DNA of 64,000 nucleotides from Rhodospirillaceae bacterium (GCA_002737725.1 NSIP01000007.1:97852-161851); one strand, 5' to 3'; counted from the stretch's first letter, positions 18,970-27,169 are shown. Notes: generated by a model from the letters alone, not told the origin. Made by a program: numbers and translations.

Positions 18970-20937
18970 CTAAATCGTGCGGGCTAATTTTGCGGCGTCG
19001 GATGTGGCGGCCCAAATGCCGCGTGGGGCAACACAATCGCCAACAGCCAAGACGCCATCGGGGAAGTTATCAGCGGCTGTCCCCGTATTGAGGATGATCG
19101 CATCGAAGGGACCAAGCTTTTGCTCGCTCGCCAAAATGGCACCGCCGTCTTTGACTGCCTTTACTAATGTCTCCGTCAGAACTGTGATTTTATTTTGACG
19201 CAGTCGCACGTTGAGGGTTTTAATTTCCCAGGTCAGCGTCAGCGCGGTATCGCCCAGCGCCCGCTCGGGCGTCGTCACCGTCACGTGCGTTACCTTTGGG
19301 TCTGCTGCAAGCGTTTCCACCAGCGACACGGTGGGCCAGCCGCCTTCTTCCTCAATCACAAGCACCGCGCCAGACACCTGCACACGGCCAGCCAACACAT
19401 CACGACCATGGGGCAGGTTGGCTGTTCCCGGAATGCCGTCGAACAAATAGGGGCGCAACCGCCACACCGCCGTCGGGCCGGGCGTGGCACCGGTGGCCCA
19501 AATCACCGTCTCGGCTTCGATGTTTTTGGCATCGGTGACATTGTGGTTCAGGAAGATACGTACTTGCAGGTGTTCAAGTTCGCCTTGCCACCACGCCAAT
19601 GCGGGTTTCATTTCTGCACGGTGCGGGGCCTGCACGGCAAGGCGAAAATCACCGCCCAACGACGATTGTTTTTCGTAAATCGACACACGATGGCCGCGCA
19701 AGGCCAACACGCGGGCCGCTTCCATGCCTGCTGGGCCTCCACCAATCACAGCAACAGTTTGTGGCCGCGCGCTCAGGCCAACATCGCCGATATCATGCTC
19801 GCGCCCTGCAACGGGATTAATCACGCATGAGCCGGGAATGCCCCGGAACACAAAGCCGACACACGCTTGGTTACACGACATGCAGGGGCGAATGCGATGC
19901 GCATTGCCGCTTTCAACTTTTGTGCCCCACTCAGGGTCGGCAATCCATGTCCGCGCCATGGCGACAATGTCAGCCGAGCCTTCGGCTATGACCTGCTCGG
20001 CTTCTTCGGCTGAGCGAATACGCCCGGCGATAACAACGGGGACCTTGATGGCCTGTTTGAAGGCTTTACCTTCTTCGCGAAGCTGAACGCGGGTTTGTGC
20101 CATGTGCGCGATGGATGAAGACTCAGGGGGCGACCAACCCGAGCCCGTCATCACGCTAACGTAATCGACTAATCCCGCATCAGCTAGCGCCTTCATGCTC
20201 GCCACCGATTCATCCAAGCCATAGTCGATGGGTGATCCGGGGATGTGATGGCGCGCTGACGTGCGCACACCCACGGCAATCGAGCTTCCGACATTATCGC
20301 GGATGGAATCCATGATCTGTCGAATAAACCGAATGCGGTTTTCGAACGAACCGCCATAGTCATCGGTGCGGCGGTTAAGAACAGGCGACAAAAACGAGCC
20401 CAATAAATAGTCTGTAGACGTCTGGACTTCGATGGCATCAAGCCCCGCATCGCGGCACCGTCGCGCTGCTTGCCCATAGGCTGTAATCAGCTCGCGAATT
20501 TCGCGACCTGTCATTTGCTTGGGCACTTCACCTGCTAAGTTCGGAACAGGCGAGGGGGCAAGTGCCACACCGCCGCGAATAAAACTATCTTTATGTCCGC
20601 CATGCCAAAGTGTGATTGCCAGTCGTGACCCTGCGGCGCGGATCTCCTCAGCCGAGCGGCGCAAACTTGGAATCACCTCATCGCTATACAAATGGATGCC
20701 GAGGCTGCGGCTTGAGGTGCTGGCATGGACGGGCGCGGACTCGCTGCCCACCATGGCCGCACCGCCCTTGGCGCGCGCCATCAGGTAGGCCTGAAATCGA
20801 TCACTGATTCCGACCTCGCCGTTGCCCAGGGCCATGCCGTGGCCGCTCATGACGGCGCGGTGGCGTAAGGTGATCGGCCCTATGCGTATGGGCGATAACA
20901 ACTTTGGAAAACTCATATCAGTCTTGGCGCTGGTCAT
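18970..20937 (-). CDS. Old Yellow Enzyme-type FMN/FAD/4Fe-4S oxidoreductase
   Basis: This is a 655-residue two-part flavoprotein of the 2,4-dienoyl-CoA reductase/trimethylamine dehydrogenase family. Residues 1-345 are an FMN TIM barrel with GHGMALGNGEVGIS and the family SPVLNRRTDDYGGSFENR. A C-x2-C-x3-C-x11-C cluster near 350 binds a 4Fe-4S cluster. The C-terminal half opens with VAVIGGGPAGMEAARVLALR, an FAD/NAD site. It is likely a cytoplasmic NAD(P)H-dependent enoyl or dienoyl reductase; the substrate is unknown. The ATG at 20937 is followed by another in-frame ATG six codons later. Confidence 0.92.
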   Translation of the reverse strand: MTSAKTDMSFPKLLSPIRIGPITLRHRAVMSGHGMALGNGEVGISDRFQAYLMARAKGGAAMVGSESAPVHASTSSRSLGIHLYSDEVIPSLRRSAEEIRAAGSRLAITLWHGGHKDSFIRGGVALAPSPVPNLAGEVPKQMTGREIRELITAYGQAARRCRDAGLDAIEVQTSTDYLLGSFLSPVLNRRTDDYGGSFENRIRFIRQIMDSIRDNVGSSIAVGVRTSARHHIPGSPIDYGLDESVASMKALADAGLVDYVSVMTGSGWSPPESSSIAHMAQTRVQLREEGKAFKQAIKVPVVIAGRIRSAEEAEQVIAEGSADIVAMARTWIADPEWGTKVESGNAHRIRPCMSCNQACVGFVFRGIPGSCVINPVAGREHDIGDVGLSARPQTVAVIGGGPAGMEAARVLALRGHRVSIYEKQSSLGGDFRLAVQAPHRAEMKPALAWWQGELEHLQVRIFLNHNVTDAKNIEAETVIWATGATPGPTAVWRLRPYLFDGIPGTANLPHGRDVLAGRVQVSGAVLVIEEEGGWPTVSLVETLAADPKVTHVTVTTPERALGDTALTLTWEIKTLNVRLRQNKITVLTETLVKAVKDGGAILASEQKLGPFDAIILNTGTAADNFPDGVLAVGDCVAPRGIWAATSDAAKLARTI

Positions 20938-21040
20938 GGTGTAGCGACGCTCCCAGGATAGTTTAGAGCTCAGAGTAGAAACTCAAGGCTCTTCGCCCAG
21001 TTTCGTGCCCGCTCCCGACACAAATCAAACAATTTATTAT

Positions 21041-21216
21041 TCCTCGCCCCCGGAGCGAAGCGAGCGGGGGAGAGGGATGCGTCGCGTTAGGGAGGAGTAG
21101 CCGAATTTACGCAAAGCTGGGTGAGGGGGCCACGAACTCGCCGCTCTGACAAACGCACCATTCTGCAGGCATCGTTAAAACAACTAACCCCTCACCCTGC
21201 CCTCTCCCTTCGCGTG
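21041..21216. repeat. Intergenic repeat cluster, CCTCTCCC family
   Basis: Third copy of this family in the window. Segments include CTCGCCCCCGGAGCGAAGCG (from about 21043), TGGGTGAGGGGG (about 21120-21131) and CCCCTCACCCTGCCCTCTCC (from 21187). Orientation alternates, as in the other copies. The short open frame across it (21107-21337) has no family resemblance and I do not call it. Confidence 0.55.
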
Positions 21217-21351
21217 GTTTGTGGCTCGACCCTCCGGGGGATGTCTGGAATTCGCAAGTACGGTTCATGACTTTCAGCCCTGAACCGTCTGCTCGTATCA
21301 CTCCATTGTTGCACGTGAAACAATTTTTGCGCGACAATGAGCGACCGGATC

Positions 21352-21381
21352 ATACCGCTGCGGTATATACCGCAGCGGTAT
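21352..21381. promoter_or_regulatory. Perfect 30-bp palindrome, possible TetR-type operator
   Basis: ATACCGCTGCGGTAT (21352-21366) is followed without spacer by its exact reverse complement (21367-21381). Each half is itself a near-palindrome, giving two stacked ATACCGNNNCGGTAT sites. That layout is typical of dimeric repressor operators. A near-identical 15-mer is at 26974-26988. The site lies between the OYE-type gene (start 20937, going left) and the end of the NmrA-like gene, about 415 bp from the former's start. No regulator gene is adjacent, so its function is inferred only from symmetry. Confidence 0.5.
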
Positions 21382-21408
21382 GCCTGTTAATTTTCGACAT
21401 TAACAGGC
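21382..21408. repeat. Hairpin adjoining the 30-bp palindrome
   Basis: GCCTGTTAAT (21382-21391) pairs perfectly with ATTAACAGGC (21399-21408) around a 7-base loop. It abuts the 30-bp palindrome. There is no clean T-run on either side, so I do not call it a terminator, though it could stabilise the 3' end of the transcript from the gene ending at 21435. Confidence 0.55.
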
Positions 21409-21434
21409 GGAACAGGCTCAAGCAGCTCGTGATT

Positions 21435-22142
21435 CTATTTCATCTCGGCTGATGGAAGCGTTGGGTCCACCGCGTGCATGATCTTTCTGAACATCGCTTT
21501 GTCAGTCACGCTGCTGGCAACAAGTTTGCCTAACTCTTCGCGGTTGATGTCGGAGTGAGCGGTGTGGTCGGCGGTCAACGAAGTCTTGCCCGTGGCCGGG
21601 CCATTCTTCAAGCCGCCGGGGCGGATGATGGTGTAATCAAGGCCCGAGTTCACCAAGTAGTCCTCGCCTTTGCACTTTTCGATCATGACGGGCTGTAACA
21701 TCTTCTTCAGCGCTTCGGGCATCATGGCGTTGGAATCGCCCACGCCAATCGCGGTCACAATCACCATACGTTTCACGCCCGCAGCCTTTGCTGCATCGGT
21801 AATGTTTTTAATCCCCACGAAATCGATACTGGGTTGGCCGCGCAGAGTGCCAAGCGCACTGACCACCACCGTAAACTTGGCCGTCGCGAATGCCTTTTGC
21901 ACATCAGCGGGCTGCAGCACATCACCCGTGATCATGGTCACACCCAAGGCTTTCAAATCAGTGACTTCCGCTGATGGGCGTACCACAACGGTGACTTTGT
22001 CTTTCTTTGCCACCAAGGCTTTGACGGTTTCCAGGCCCGTTGCGCGATTGCCGCCAAACACCAGCACGGTCTCGGCGGCGAAGGCGGTGAAGCTGAAAAC
22101 CGACATTGCAACGGCGATCATCAGGGCAACGGGCTTTTTCAT
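21435..22142 (-). CDS. NmrA-like NAD(P)-binding protein with signal peptide
   Basis: This is a 235-residue atypical short-chain dehydrogenase. Residues 1-23 form a good Sec signal peptide (MKKPVALMIAVAMSVF then FTAFAAE). The mature part starts with VLVFGGNRATGLETVKALV, a Rossmann nucleotide-binding loop, and continues through VTMITGDVLQPADV, VVVSALGT and YTIIRPGGL in the order of the NmrA/NAD(P)H-binding family. These folds are normally cytoplasmic, so export is unexpected. Role unknown. It is followed downstream by the hairpins at 21352-21408. Confidence 0.8.
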   Translation of the reverse strand: MKKPVALMIAVAMSVFSFTAFAAETVLVFGGNRATGLETVKALVAKKDKVTVVVRPSAEVTDLKALGVTMITGDVLQPADVQKAFATAKFTVVVSALGTLRGQPSIDFVGIKNITDAAKAAGVKRMVIVTAIGVGDSNAMMPEALKKMLQPVMIEKCKGEDYLVNSGLDYTIIRPGGLKNGPATGKTSLTADHTAHSDINREELGKLVASSVTDKAMFRKIMHAVDPTLPSAEMK

Positions 22143-22223
22143 GGCGGTGGTCCTTTACGATATTTGGCAGATGAGGTGACTCTAGGCGATGGCGCGTTGG
22201 CCTCAAGTCATCGACATAAAAAT

Positions 22224-22255
22224 GCCCCGGCGGGGCTGGGGGGCGCCGCCGGGGC
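22224..22255 (-). terminator. Rho-independent terminator of the PepSY-like operon
   Basis: GCCCCGGCGG (22224-22233) pairs with CCGCCGGGGC (22246-22255) across a 12-base loop. On the minus strand the stem is followed by ATTTTTATG. It lies about 90 bp beyond the stop of the PepSY-like gene and just before the NmrA-like start region. Confidence 0.75.
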
Positions 22256-22342
22256 TGGGGTCGGTCGAGAGCGAGGGCGCGAACTAAACTGGGGGTCTGT
22301 TCGTGAGACTCGACCAATTGGTGTTGGCGTGAGTTGCGCGCT

Positions 22343-23086
22343 TTAGTTTCTTTCTGTGCGGCCGGTGTGTTTGTCGACGTCGCGCTGCACAACAAGTGAG
22401 TTATTGGCGGCAACGATATCGACCGTGTAGGTGTCTTTGTCTTTTTCCTTCACCGCGCCGACTTTCAAGCTCGGGTTGCCGTTCATGATCAGGCGCGCTT
22501 CAGCTAATTTCTTTACTTGATCAGCGCCGAGATTGAGGTCGCGTCCTGGGCCAGCGCCAAACAGCGCCATGGCTTCGCCGCCAGAACCTCCGCGACCACC
22601 GGCTCCGCGACCCATACGACCGGGGCCACGGTCTTCGCGACGTTGACTGGCTTTTTCGTTACGCTCTTCAAGCTTGTCGCAGCGCCGTGCTGCTTCTACG
22701 GACAGTCCGGTTTTGGTCGAGATCTCGCGCGTGTTCACCAGCGCGCCGTCTTTGGTGACGATCTCGACGCCCACCACGCCATCGCCCTTGGCCTGCACTT
22801 TGCCGACTTTGATGTTGGGGTTGTCCGCCTGCGCTAAGTGCCCCGCGACGATGTCGCGCACTTGGTCAGTGGTTAGCTTCTTGTCCATGTTGGCCAACCG
22901 CGCTTCGAATTTCTCGCAGCGCTCTTTCATGCGCTCGGCCATGCGTTCCATGCCGCGCCCCCCTCGCATGTCTTCGCCGCCCATGCCGCCCGGAGCTTCG
23001 GCGAAGGCAAAGCTTGGGGCCAGCACACCCAAGCCAAGAAAGACAGCAAGCGACGAACTGCGTATCAAGCGATAGTGAAGGGTCAT
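22343..23086 (-). CDS. Exported protein with two PepSY-like repeats
   Basis: This is a predicted periplasmic protein of 247 residues. The signal peptide ends near AFAEA. After a Met/Gly/Arg-rich stretch, two similar units follow: one around residues 70-130 (LTTDQVRDIVAGHL, then NPNIKVGKV) and one around 185-245 (LGADQVKKLAEARL, then NPSLKVGAV). Their shared order, with an alternating beta pattern ending in TGLS or TGRTE, suggests PepSY-like duplicated domains. A Gly/Arg-rich linker separates them. PepSY domains often bind peptides or metals; here the function is unknown. It lies in line with the small peptide gene upstream and opposite an OmpR/EnvZ-type pair, which may control it. Confidence 0.65.
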   Translation of the reverse strand: MTLHYRLIRSSSLAVFLGLGVLAPSFAFAEAPGGMGGEDMRGGRGMERMAERMKERCEKFEARLANMDKKLTTDQVRDIVAGHLAQADNPNIKVGKVQAKGDGVVGVEIVTKDGALVNTREISTKTGLSVEAARRCDKLEERNEKASQRREDRGPGRMGRGAGGRGGSGGEAMALFGAGPGRDLNLGADQVKKLAEARLIMNGNPSLKVGAVKEKDKDTYTVDIVAANNSLVVQRDVDKHTGRTERN

Positions 23087-23139
23087 GGGGGGTGACTCCG
23101 GTTGGGGGTGTGAAGGTGTTCGGGTTGGTTCAGGTTAAC

Positions 23140-23223
23140 TTATTTCGGCAAGATCGAGCTTAAGCCCATCCATGCGGTGCTGATGCCCATCAAGCCGATA
23201 ATTGCGTTGAAAAAGATGTCCAT
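23140..23223 (-). CDS. Small membrane peptide of 27 residues
   Basis: An ATG at 23223 is preceded by AAGGAGA at ideal spacing (minus strand). The 27-codon frame encodes MDIFFNAIIGLMGISTAW followed by MGLSSILPK and a TAA. It is almost entirely hydrophobic, enough for one membrane span with a Lys at the end. It lies 53 bp upstream of the PepSY-like gene in the same direction, and about 200 bp from the divergent response-regulator gene. The ribosome binding site is the best in this area. I know no family for it; it could be a regulator or partner of the sensor kinase. Confidence 0.6.
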   Translation of the reverse strand: MDIFFNAIIGLMGISTAWMGLSSILPK

Positions 23224-23425
23224 GTTCGTTTCTCCTTATGTGGGGCCGCTCGGGGTTCCGCTCGGCTTGTGGAGACGTTTATGAGCCCATCTTGTAACAG
23301 CGCGATGTCACATCGCGTATGAAAAGCATATTAAAGTGTAACGGCTTGTAACCCTGGCAGCTGGGGTTACAACTGGTTGCCGGAAATCGTGGAAGTTCCT
23401 GATTTTCACAGATAAATTGACCTTC

Positions 23426-24169
23426 ATGACCACCGCCACCGAAAGCCCCAAACCGCACATTCTCATTGTCGACGACGACACCGAGATTCGCGACCTTCTC
23501 AGCCGGTTCCTGGCCAAGCATGATTTTCGTGTGACCACCGCCAAGGATGGTCGCGACATGCATCAGGCGCTGAAGGATTGGAAAATTGATCTCATTGTGC
23601 TCGACCTGATGATGCCGGGTGATAATGGCCTGACGCTATGCAGCCAAGTGCGCGCCGAGTCGGACATCCCGATTATTATGCTCACCGCTATGGGCGAGGA
23701 TGTGGACCGCATTGTCGGGCTTGAGGTCGGCGCAGACGATTACATCCCCAAGCCGTTCAATCCGCGCGAACTGACGGCGCGCATTAAGGCGGTGCTCCGG
23801 CGCACCACTGCGGCATCGCTGGCACCCAGTATGCCGATCACAGAAGACAGTGGCGAGATCGTCCGGTTCGAGGATTTCGAGTTGGAGACCGCTACGCGTA
23901 CGCTGCGCAAAGATGGCGAGGCGATTTTTCTGACAGCAGGCGAGTACGAATTGCTGGTGGCATTTGTCGAGCACCCCCGCCGCGTACTGAACCGCGATCA
24001 GTTACTCGACATGGCGCGCGGCCGTGCTGCCATTCCCTTCGACCGCGCCATTGATGTGCAAGTGGGTCGCCTGCGCAAGAAGATCGAGCCCGCGGCCAAA
24101 ATCCCCAACCTGATTAAAACCGTGCGTGGCGATGGCTACATGTTTACGCCCGAGGTCATCCGTGGCTGA
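23426..24169 (+). CDS. OmpR-family response regulator
   Basis: This is a 247-residue two-component regulator: receiver domain (residues 10-125) with the acidic cluster VDDD, phosphoacceptor Asp60 in VLDLMMPG, and the KPFNPREL switch lysine region, followed by a winged-helix DNA-binding domain (about 150-245) with RALDVQVGRLRKKIE-like and TVRGDGYMF motifs. I use the ATG at 23426 rather than the TTG at 23417. The sensor kinase gene starts 8 bp inside its 3' end, so the two are translationally coupled. Its likely targets are the divergent genes to its left. Confidence 0.93.
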   Translation: MTTATESPKPHILIVDDDTEIRDLLSRFLAKHDFRVTTAKDGRDMHQALKDWKIDLIVLDLMMPGDNGLTLCSQVRAESDIPIIMLTAMGEDVDRIVGLEVGADDYIPKPFNPRELTARIKAVLRRTTAASLAPSMPITEDSGEIVRFEDFELETATRTLRKDGEAIFLTAGEYELLVAFVEHPRRVLNRDQLLDMARGRAAIPFDRAIDVQVGRLRKKIEPAAKIPNLIKTVRGDGYMFTPEVIRG

Positions 24170-25724
24170 AACAATAATCAATACTGAGGCGCCCGATCAA
24201 GCCGCCGTATGGCGCGATCCGCTGCGCTGGGTGCAGCGGCTGCGCATCGACAACTTAGCGACGTTTATCATCGCAGTGGTGATGCTCGTTGTCATTGCGC
24301 TTAATACGGCCTCGCTGGTGTTCTACTTTGTCTTCCGTGAGGAAGCTGCGGTGGCGGCCTCGGTGAGCCAAGCGGCCGATCAGGTGCTTGCGGTGCGCCG
24401 CTTGGTCGAGCGCGTCGATGCCCCAGAGCGGGCGCTGATTATCCGGCGCATGAATTCGCCCGCCATGGCCATGGCCGTCACGCGCCGGCCCATCGTGCAG
24501 CAATCGGATGATCAGTTCCCAAGTCGCGTTGCCCTGCGCCGGCTCAAGCGCGAGTTCCCGCCCGGCACCGAGATACATGTCGACAGCCGCATTGATCGCG
24601 GCATCGACCCAACGGCAGCCTTTCCGTCTGATGAACAAATCCGCGAGCACATGCGCGGTGAAGACGACGTGGCCCGCGACGATGCTGCACAACCACCCGA
24701 AGGCCTGTTGAGCCGCGAGGAACGCCGCGAGCAACGCATGGAACGCTTTATGAATAGCCCAGCCCTAGCTCTTCCGGGCGGTGAGGCGATTATCCGCGTT
24801 TCGGTGCGGGTGGGTGATATGAGCTGGTTCAACGCGCGCATTTCGCTGGCGGTGGATGAAAGCCCATCGCGCGCTCAGCCCATTATCTTTCTCAGTATCT
24901 TGTCACTTATCATTGCGGTGGTTGCGTTGTGGGGCGTCAATCGTGCCACAAAACCATTACGATTATTTGCCAGTGCGGCTGAGCGGCTGGGCGTGGACGT
25001 CAACGCCGACCCGTTAGACGAGAAAGGCCCCGGCGAAGTGCGCCGTGCCGCACGCGCCTTCAACACCATGCAAATGCGCCTGAAGCGTTTTATTCAAGAC
25101 CGCACCCAAATACTCGCGGCCATTAGTCATGATCTGCGCACGCCCATCACGCGCATGAAGCTTCGCGCCGAGTTTGTCGACGACGACGACCAGCGCGGCA
25201 AAATGCTGAATGACCTCGACGAAATGGAGGCGATGATCGCCGCCACTTTGGCGTTTGCGCGCGACGATGCCGCCAATAAACCGACGACGATTGTTGACGT
25301 GGCCGGGTTGCTGGCCACCATCGCCGAGGATGACCGCGCCGCCGGACACGATGTGACCTATACCGGCCCAGACTCGGCTGATCTCCTCGCCCGCCCGCTG
25401 GCGCTGAAACGCTCGATCGGCAACCTGGTCGACAACGCCATCAAGTACGGCAAGCGCGCGCGCATCTCATTCACCCTCGGTATCGACACCATCGAGATCA
25501 TCGTCGACGACGATGGCCCCGGCATCGCTGCCGCCGACAAAGAGCGTGTGTTCGCGCCCTTCGTGCGGCTGGAAACATCGCGCTCGCGCGAGACGGGCGG
25601 GACAGGGTTGGGTCTGACCATCACCCGCAACGCCATTCGCAGCATGGGCGGCGATATTGAACTCATCAACCGAGTTGAAGGTGGCTTGCGTGCCCGCGTC
25701 ACGCTGCCCGCGACGACGGCGTAA
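24162..25724 (+). CDS. EnvZ-type sensor histidine kinase
   Basis: This 520-residue inner-membrane kinase is the partner of the preceding regulator. TM1 is at about 32-57 and TM2 at about 238-259, enclosing a roughly 180-residue periplasmic sensor domain rich in charged residues. A HAMP linker (about 260-312) follows, then the dimerisation helix with catalytic His323 in ISHDLRTPIT, and an ATPase domain with NLVDNAIKYG, DDGPGI and GGTGLGL. The start is GTG at 24162, overlapping the regulator by 8 bp; an earlier frame extension is not needed. The signal sensed is not evident. Confidence 0.93.
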   Translation: MAETIINTEAPDQAAVWRDPLRWVQRLRIDNLATFIIAVVMLVVIALNTASLVFYFVFREEAAVAASVSQAADQVLAVRRLVERVDAPERALIIRRMNSPAMAMAVTRRPIVQQSDDQFPSRVALRRLKREFPPGTEIHVDSRIDRGIDPTAAFPSDEQIREHMRGEDDVARDDAAQPPEGLLSREERREQRMERFMNSPALALPGGEAIIRVSVRVGDMSWFNARISLAVDESPSRAQPIIFLSILSLIIAVVALWGVNRATKPLRLFASAAERLGVDVNADPLDEKGPGEVRRAARAFNTMQMRLKRFIQDRTQILAAISHDLRTPITRMKLRAEFVDDDDQRGKMLNDLDEMEAMIAATLAFARDDAANKPTTIVDVAGLLATIAEDDRAAGHDVTYTGPDSADLLARPLALKRSIGNLVDNAIKYGKRARISFTLGIDTIEIIVDDDGPGIAAADKERVFAPFVRLETSRSRETGGTGLGLTITRNAIRSMGGDIELINRVEGGLRARVTLPATTA

Positions 25725-25746
25725 GCCTCACGCGTCTTTTTATCTC

Positions 25747-25784
25747 GCGCATGACCTGATCGGAAAACCGGTTCCCACTTTTCC
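25747..25784. repeat. Rhizobiales-type palindromic repeat (half element)
   Basis: The stretch containing ATGACCTGATCGGAAAACCG then GTTCCCACTTTTCC matches from memory the core of a repeat very common between genes in Rhizobiales and related alphaproteobacteria. Only about one arm is present. It lies between the kinase stop and the convergent pyrE end. It supports the alphaproteobacterial assignment. Confidence 0.6.
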
Positions 25785-25787
25785 AGC

Positions 25788-26495
25788 TCACGCGCCCTTG
25801 CCTCCGTGCTTCACGCTCCAGCCTACGGGGTCAGCCAGAAAGTCTTTCACGCCGGCAATGGCGGCGGGTGAAAATGATTTGCGTTCCTCGGCCACCGCCA
25901 GCACATCGCGCCAGGTGCACAAGTAGTGCAGTGTCAGCCCCTCGGCGGCCAGTGTTTCCAAGGCCCCCGGAAACGCGCCGTAGAAGAACACCACAAACAC
26001 ATGCTCACAAATTGCACCCGCATCGCGCAGCGCTTTGGCGAACACCAACTTCGAGCCGCCGTCGCTGGCTAAATCTTCCACCAGCACAATACGTTGGCCT
26101 TCTTTGAAGTCGCCCTCAATTTGCGCGTTGCGGCCAAAGCCCTTGGGCTTTTTGCGCACATACTGCATGGGCACCGACAGGGCGTCGGATATCCAGGCGG
26201 CGTAGGGAATGCCCGCCGTCTCGCCGCCCGCAACACTGTCGATGTTGGCGCGGCCCACGTTCTCCTCCAACTCCACGCGCGCGAGGTCCATGGCCGTGCG
26301 GCGCTCAGGTAAGAACGAAATCAACTTGCGGCAGTCGATGTACACCGGGCTGGCCCACCCTGCCGTCAGTTTGTAGGGATCCTCGGGGCGGAAGTTGACG
26401 GCTTTGATGGTCAGCAAAATCTCAGCCACCGTGCGCCCGGTAGCGAGTTGACGGGGGCTGCGAGAAGGGTCGATGGTTGCGGGCGGGGGGGTCAT
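25788..26495 (-). CDS. pyrE: Orotate phosphoribosyltransferase PyrE
   Basis: PyrE joins orotate to PRPP to make orotidine 5'-phosphate in pyrimidine synthesis. The protein is 235 residues from the ATG at 26495. The PRPP-binding loop is RIVLVEDLASDGGSKLVFA, and the substrate region is KLTAGWASPVYIDCRKLISF. The longer in-frame start at 26534 adds a Cys/Phe segment without homology. It is a single-gene unit converging on the two-component pair. Confidence 0.93.
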   Translation of the reverse strand: MTPPPATIDPSRSPRQLATGRTVAEILLTIKAVNFRPEDPYKLTAGWASPVYIDCRKLISFLPERRTAMDLARVELEENVGRANIDSVAGGETAGIPYAAWISDALSVPMQYVRKKPKGFGRNAQIEGDFKEGQRIVLVEDLASDGGSKLVFAKALRDAGAICEHVFVVFFYGAFPGALETLAAEGLTLHYLCTWRDVLAVAEERKSFSPAAIAGVKDFLADPVGWSVKHGGKGA

Positions 26496-26608
26496 AGTGT
26501 AGCAAACCTTTATGGACGAACAAAACCGAAACAATTAGTGAGGTTTAAACCAACGGTCGAAAACGTGAAGCGGAGAATGTGTGCTCGGCCCTGCAAATAA
26601 CACGCCTG

Positions 26609-26824
26609 TTAATTCAAAAAGAAAAGGTGAGTTTGGTGGAAAACGCCCGTAAGTCCTTGATTTTCCCAAAGACCATTTTTTGATATCAGGCAATTATCAG
26701 GTAGAGTTTTGATAACATTCGCTTTTTGGGTATTTCCATAGGCCACCCGCTCGCCGAAGCTGCGCGTAATGCGAGAGGAGACGTAGACCGAGAGCCGTGG
26801 GTAAAAACTAAAATTGAGAGTCAT
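26609..26824 (-). CDS. Unidentified 71-residue protein
   Basis: An ATG at 26824 is preceded by a strong AAGGAGG with 6-base spacing, which is the main reason to list it. The protein starts MTLNFSFYPRLSVYVSSRIT and ends with an aromatic-rich tail (THLFFLN). I recognise no family. The region is more AT-rich than its neighbours. It may be the 5' end of a decayed gene instead of a complete one. Confidence 0.35.
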   Translation of the reverse strand: MTLNFSFYPRLSVYVSSRITRSFGERVAYGNTQKANVIKTLPDNCLISKNGLWENQGLTGVFHQTHLFFLN

Positions 26825-26973
26825 GCCAAACCTCCTTGCGCCAAATTTTACGCGTTTCTGTCTGCGCTGCCGATACGGCGACATTATGTGCACACGCAAA
26901 TGCCTGCCAACGTATCAGCGGGTACAATGACTGAAAGCTAAGAGTGGTAGTGGCTTTGCGCTAGCAGAAAATT

Positions 26974-26988
26974 ATACCGGAGCGGTAT
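26974..26988. promoter_or_regulatory. Single half-site resembling the 30-bp palindrome
   Basis: ATACCGGAGCGGTAT differs at one base from each half of the palindrome at 21352-21381. It lies in an otherwise featureless stretch upstream of the 71-residue frame and downstream of DUF1838. It could bind the same regulator; this is inferred from sequence only. Confidence 0.4.
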
Positions 26989-26998
26989 GGCGCGCGTC

Positions 26999-27169
26999 TT
27001 ACGACCGCTCGGCCTTTTCTGATTTAAAGTGCGGGATGGGTTTAAGTTTGTTGGTCTTTGGTTTTGTCGTCATGTGCGGCTCGGCATATTGAACCATTCG
27101 TGTATGTAACTCTGGATACTTCTGTCTGTGCGCCAGTTTTTCTAAACTCCCTTTGGTCGCTAAGAAAAA
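26999..27169 (-). pseudogene. Possible gene remnant, C-terminal fragment
   Basis: Between two stops the minus strand reads 57 sense codons, starting FFLATKGSLEKLAHRQK and ending in a lysine-rich tail SEKAERS. The composition looks like a real protein C terminus (TTKPKTNKLKPIPHFK precedes the end). There is no start codon with a ribosome binding site and I cannot name a family, so I list it as a likely remnant. The rest of 26825-27209 holds nothing I can identify apart from the half-site at 26974. Confidence 0.3.

Noticed and set aside
21107..21337. Possible 76-residue protein
   Set aside because: It lies over repeat DNA and lacks a ribosome binding site and family features.
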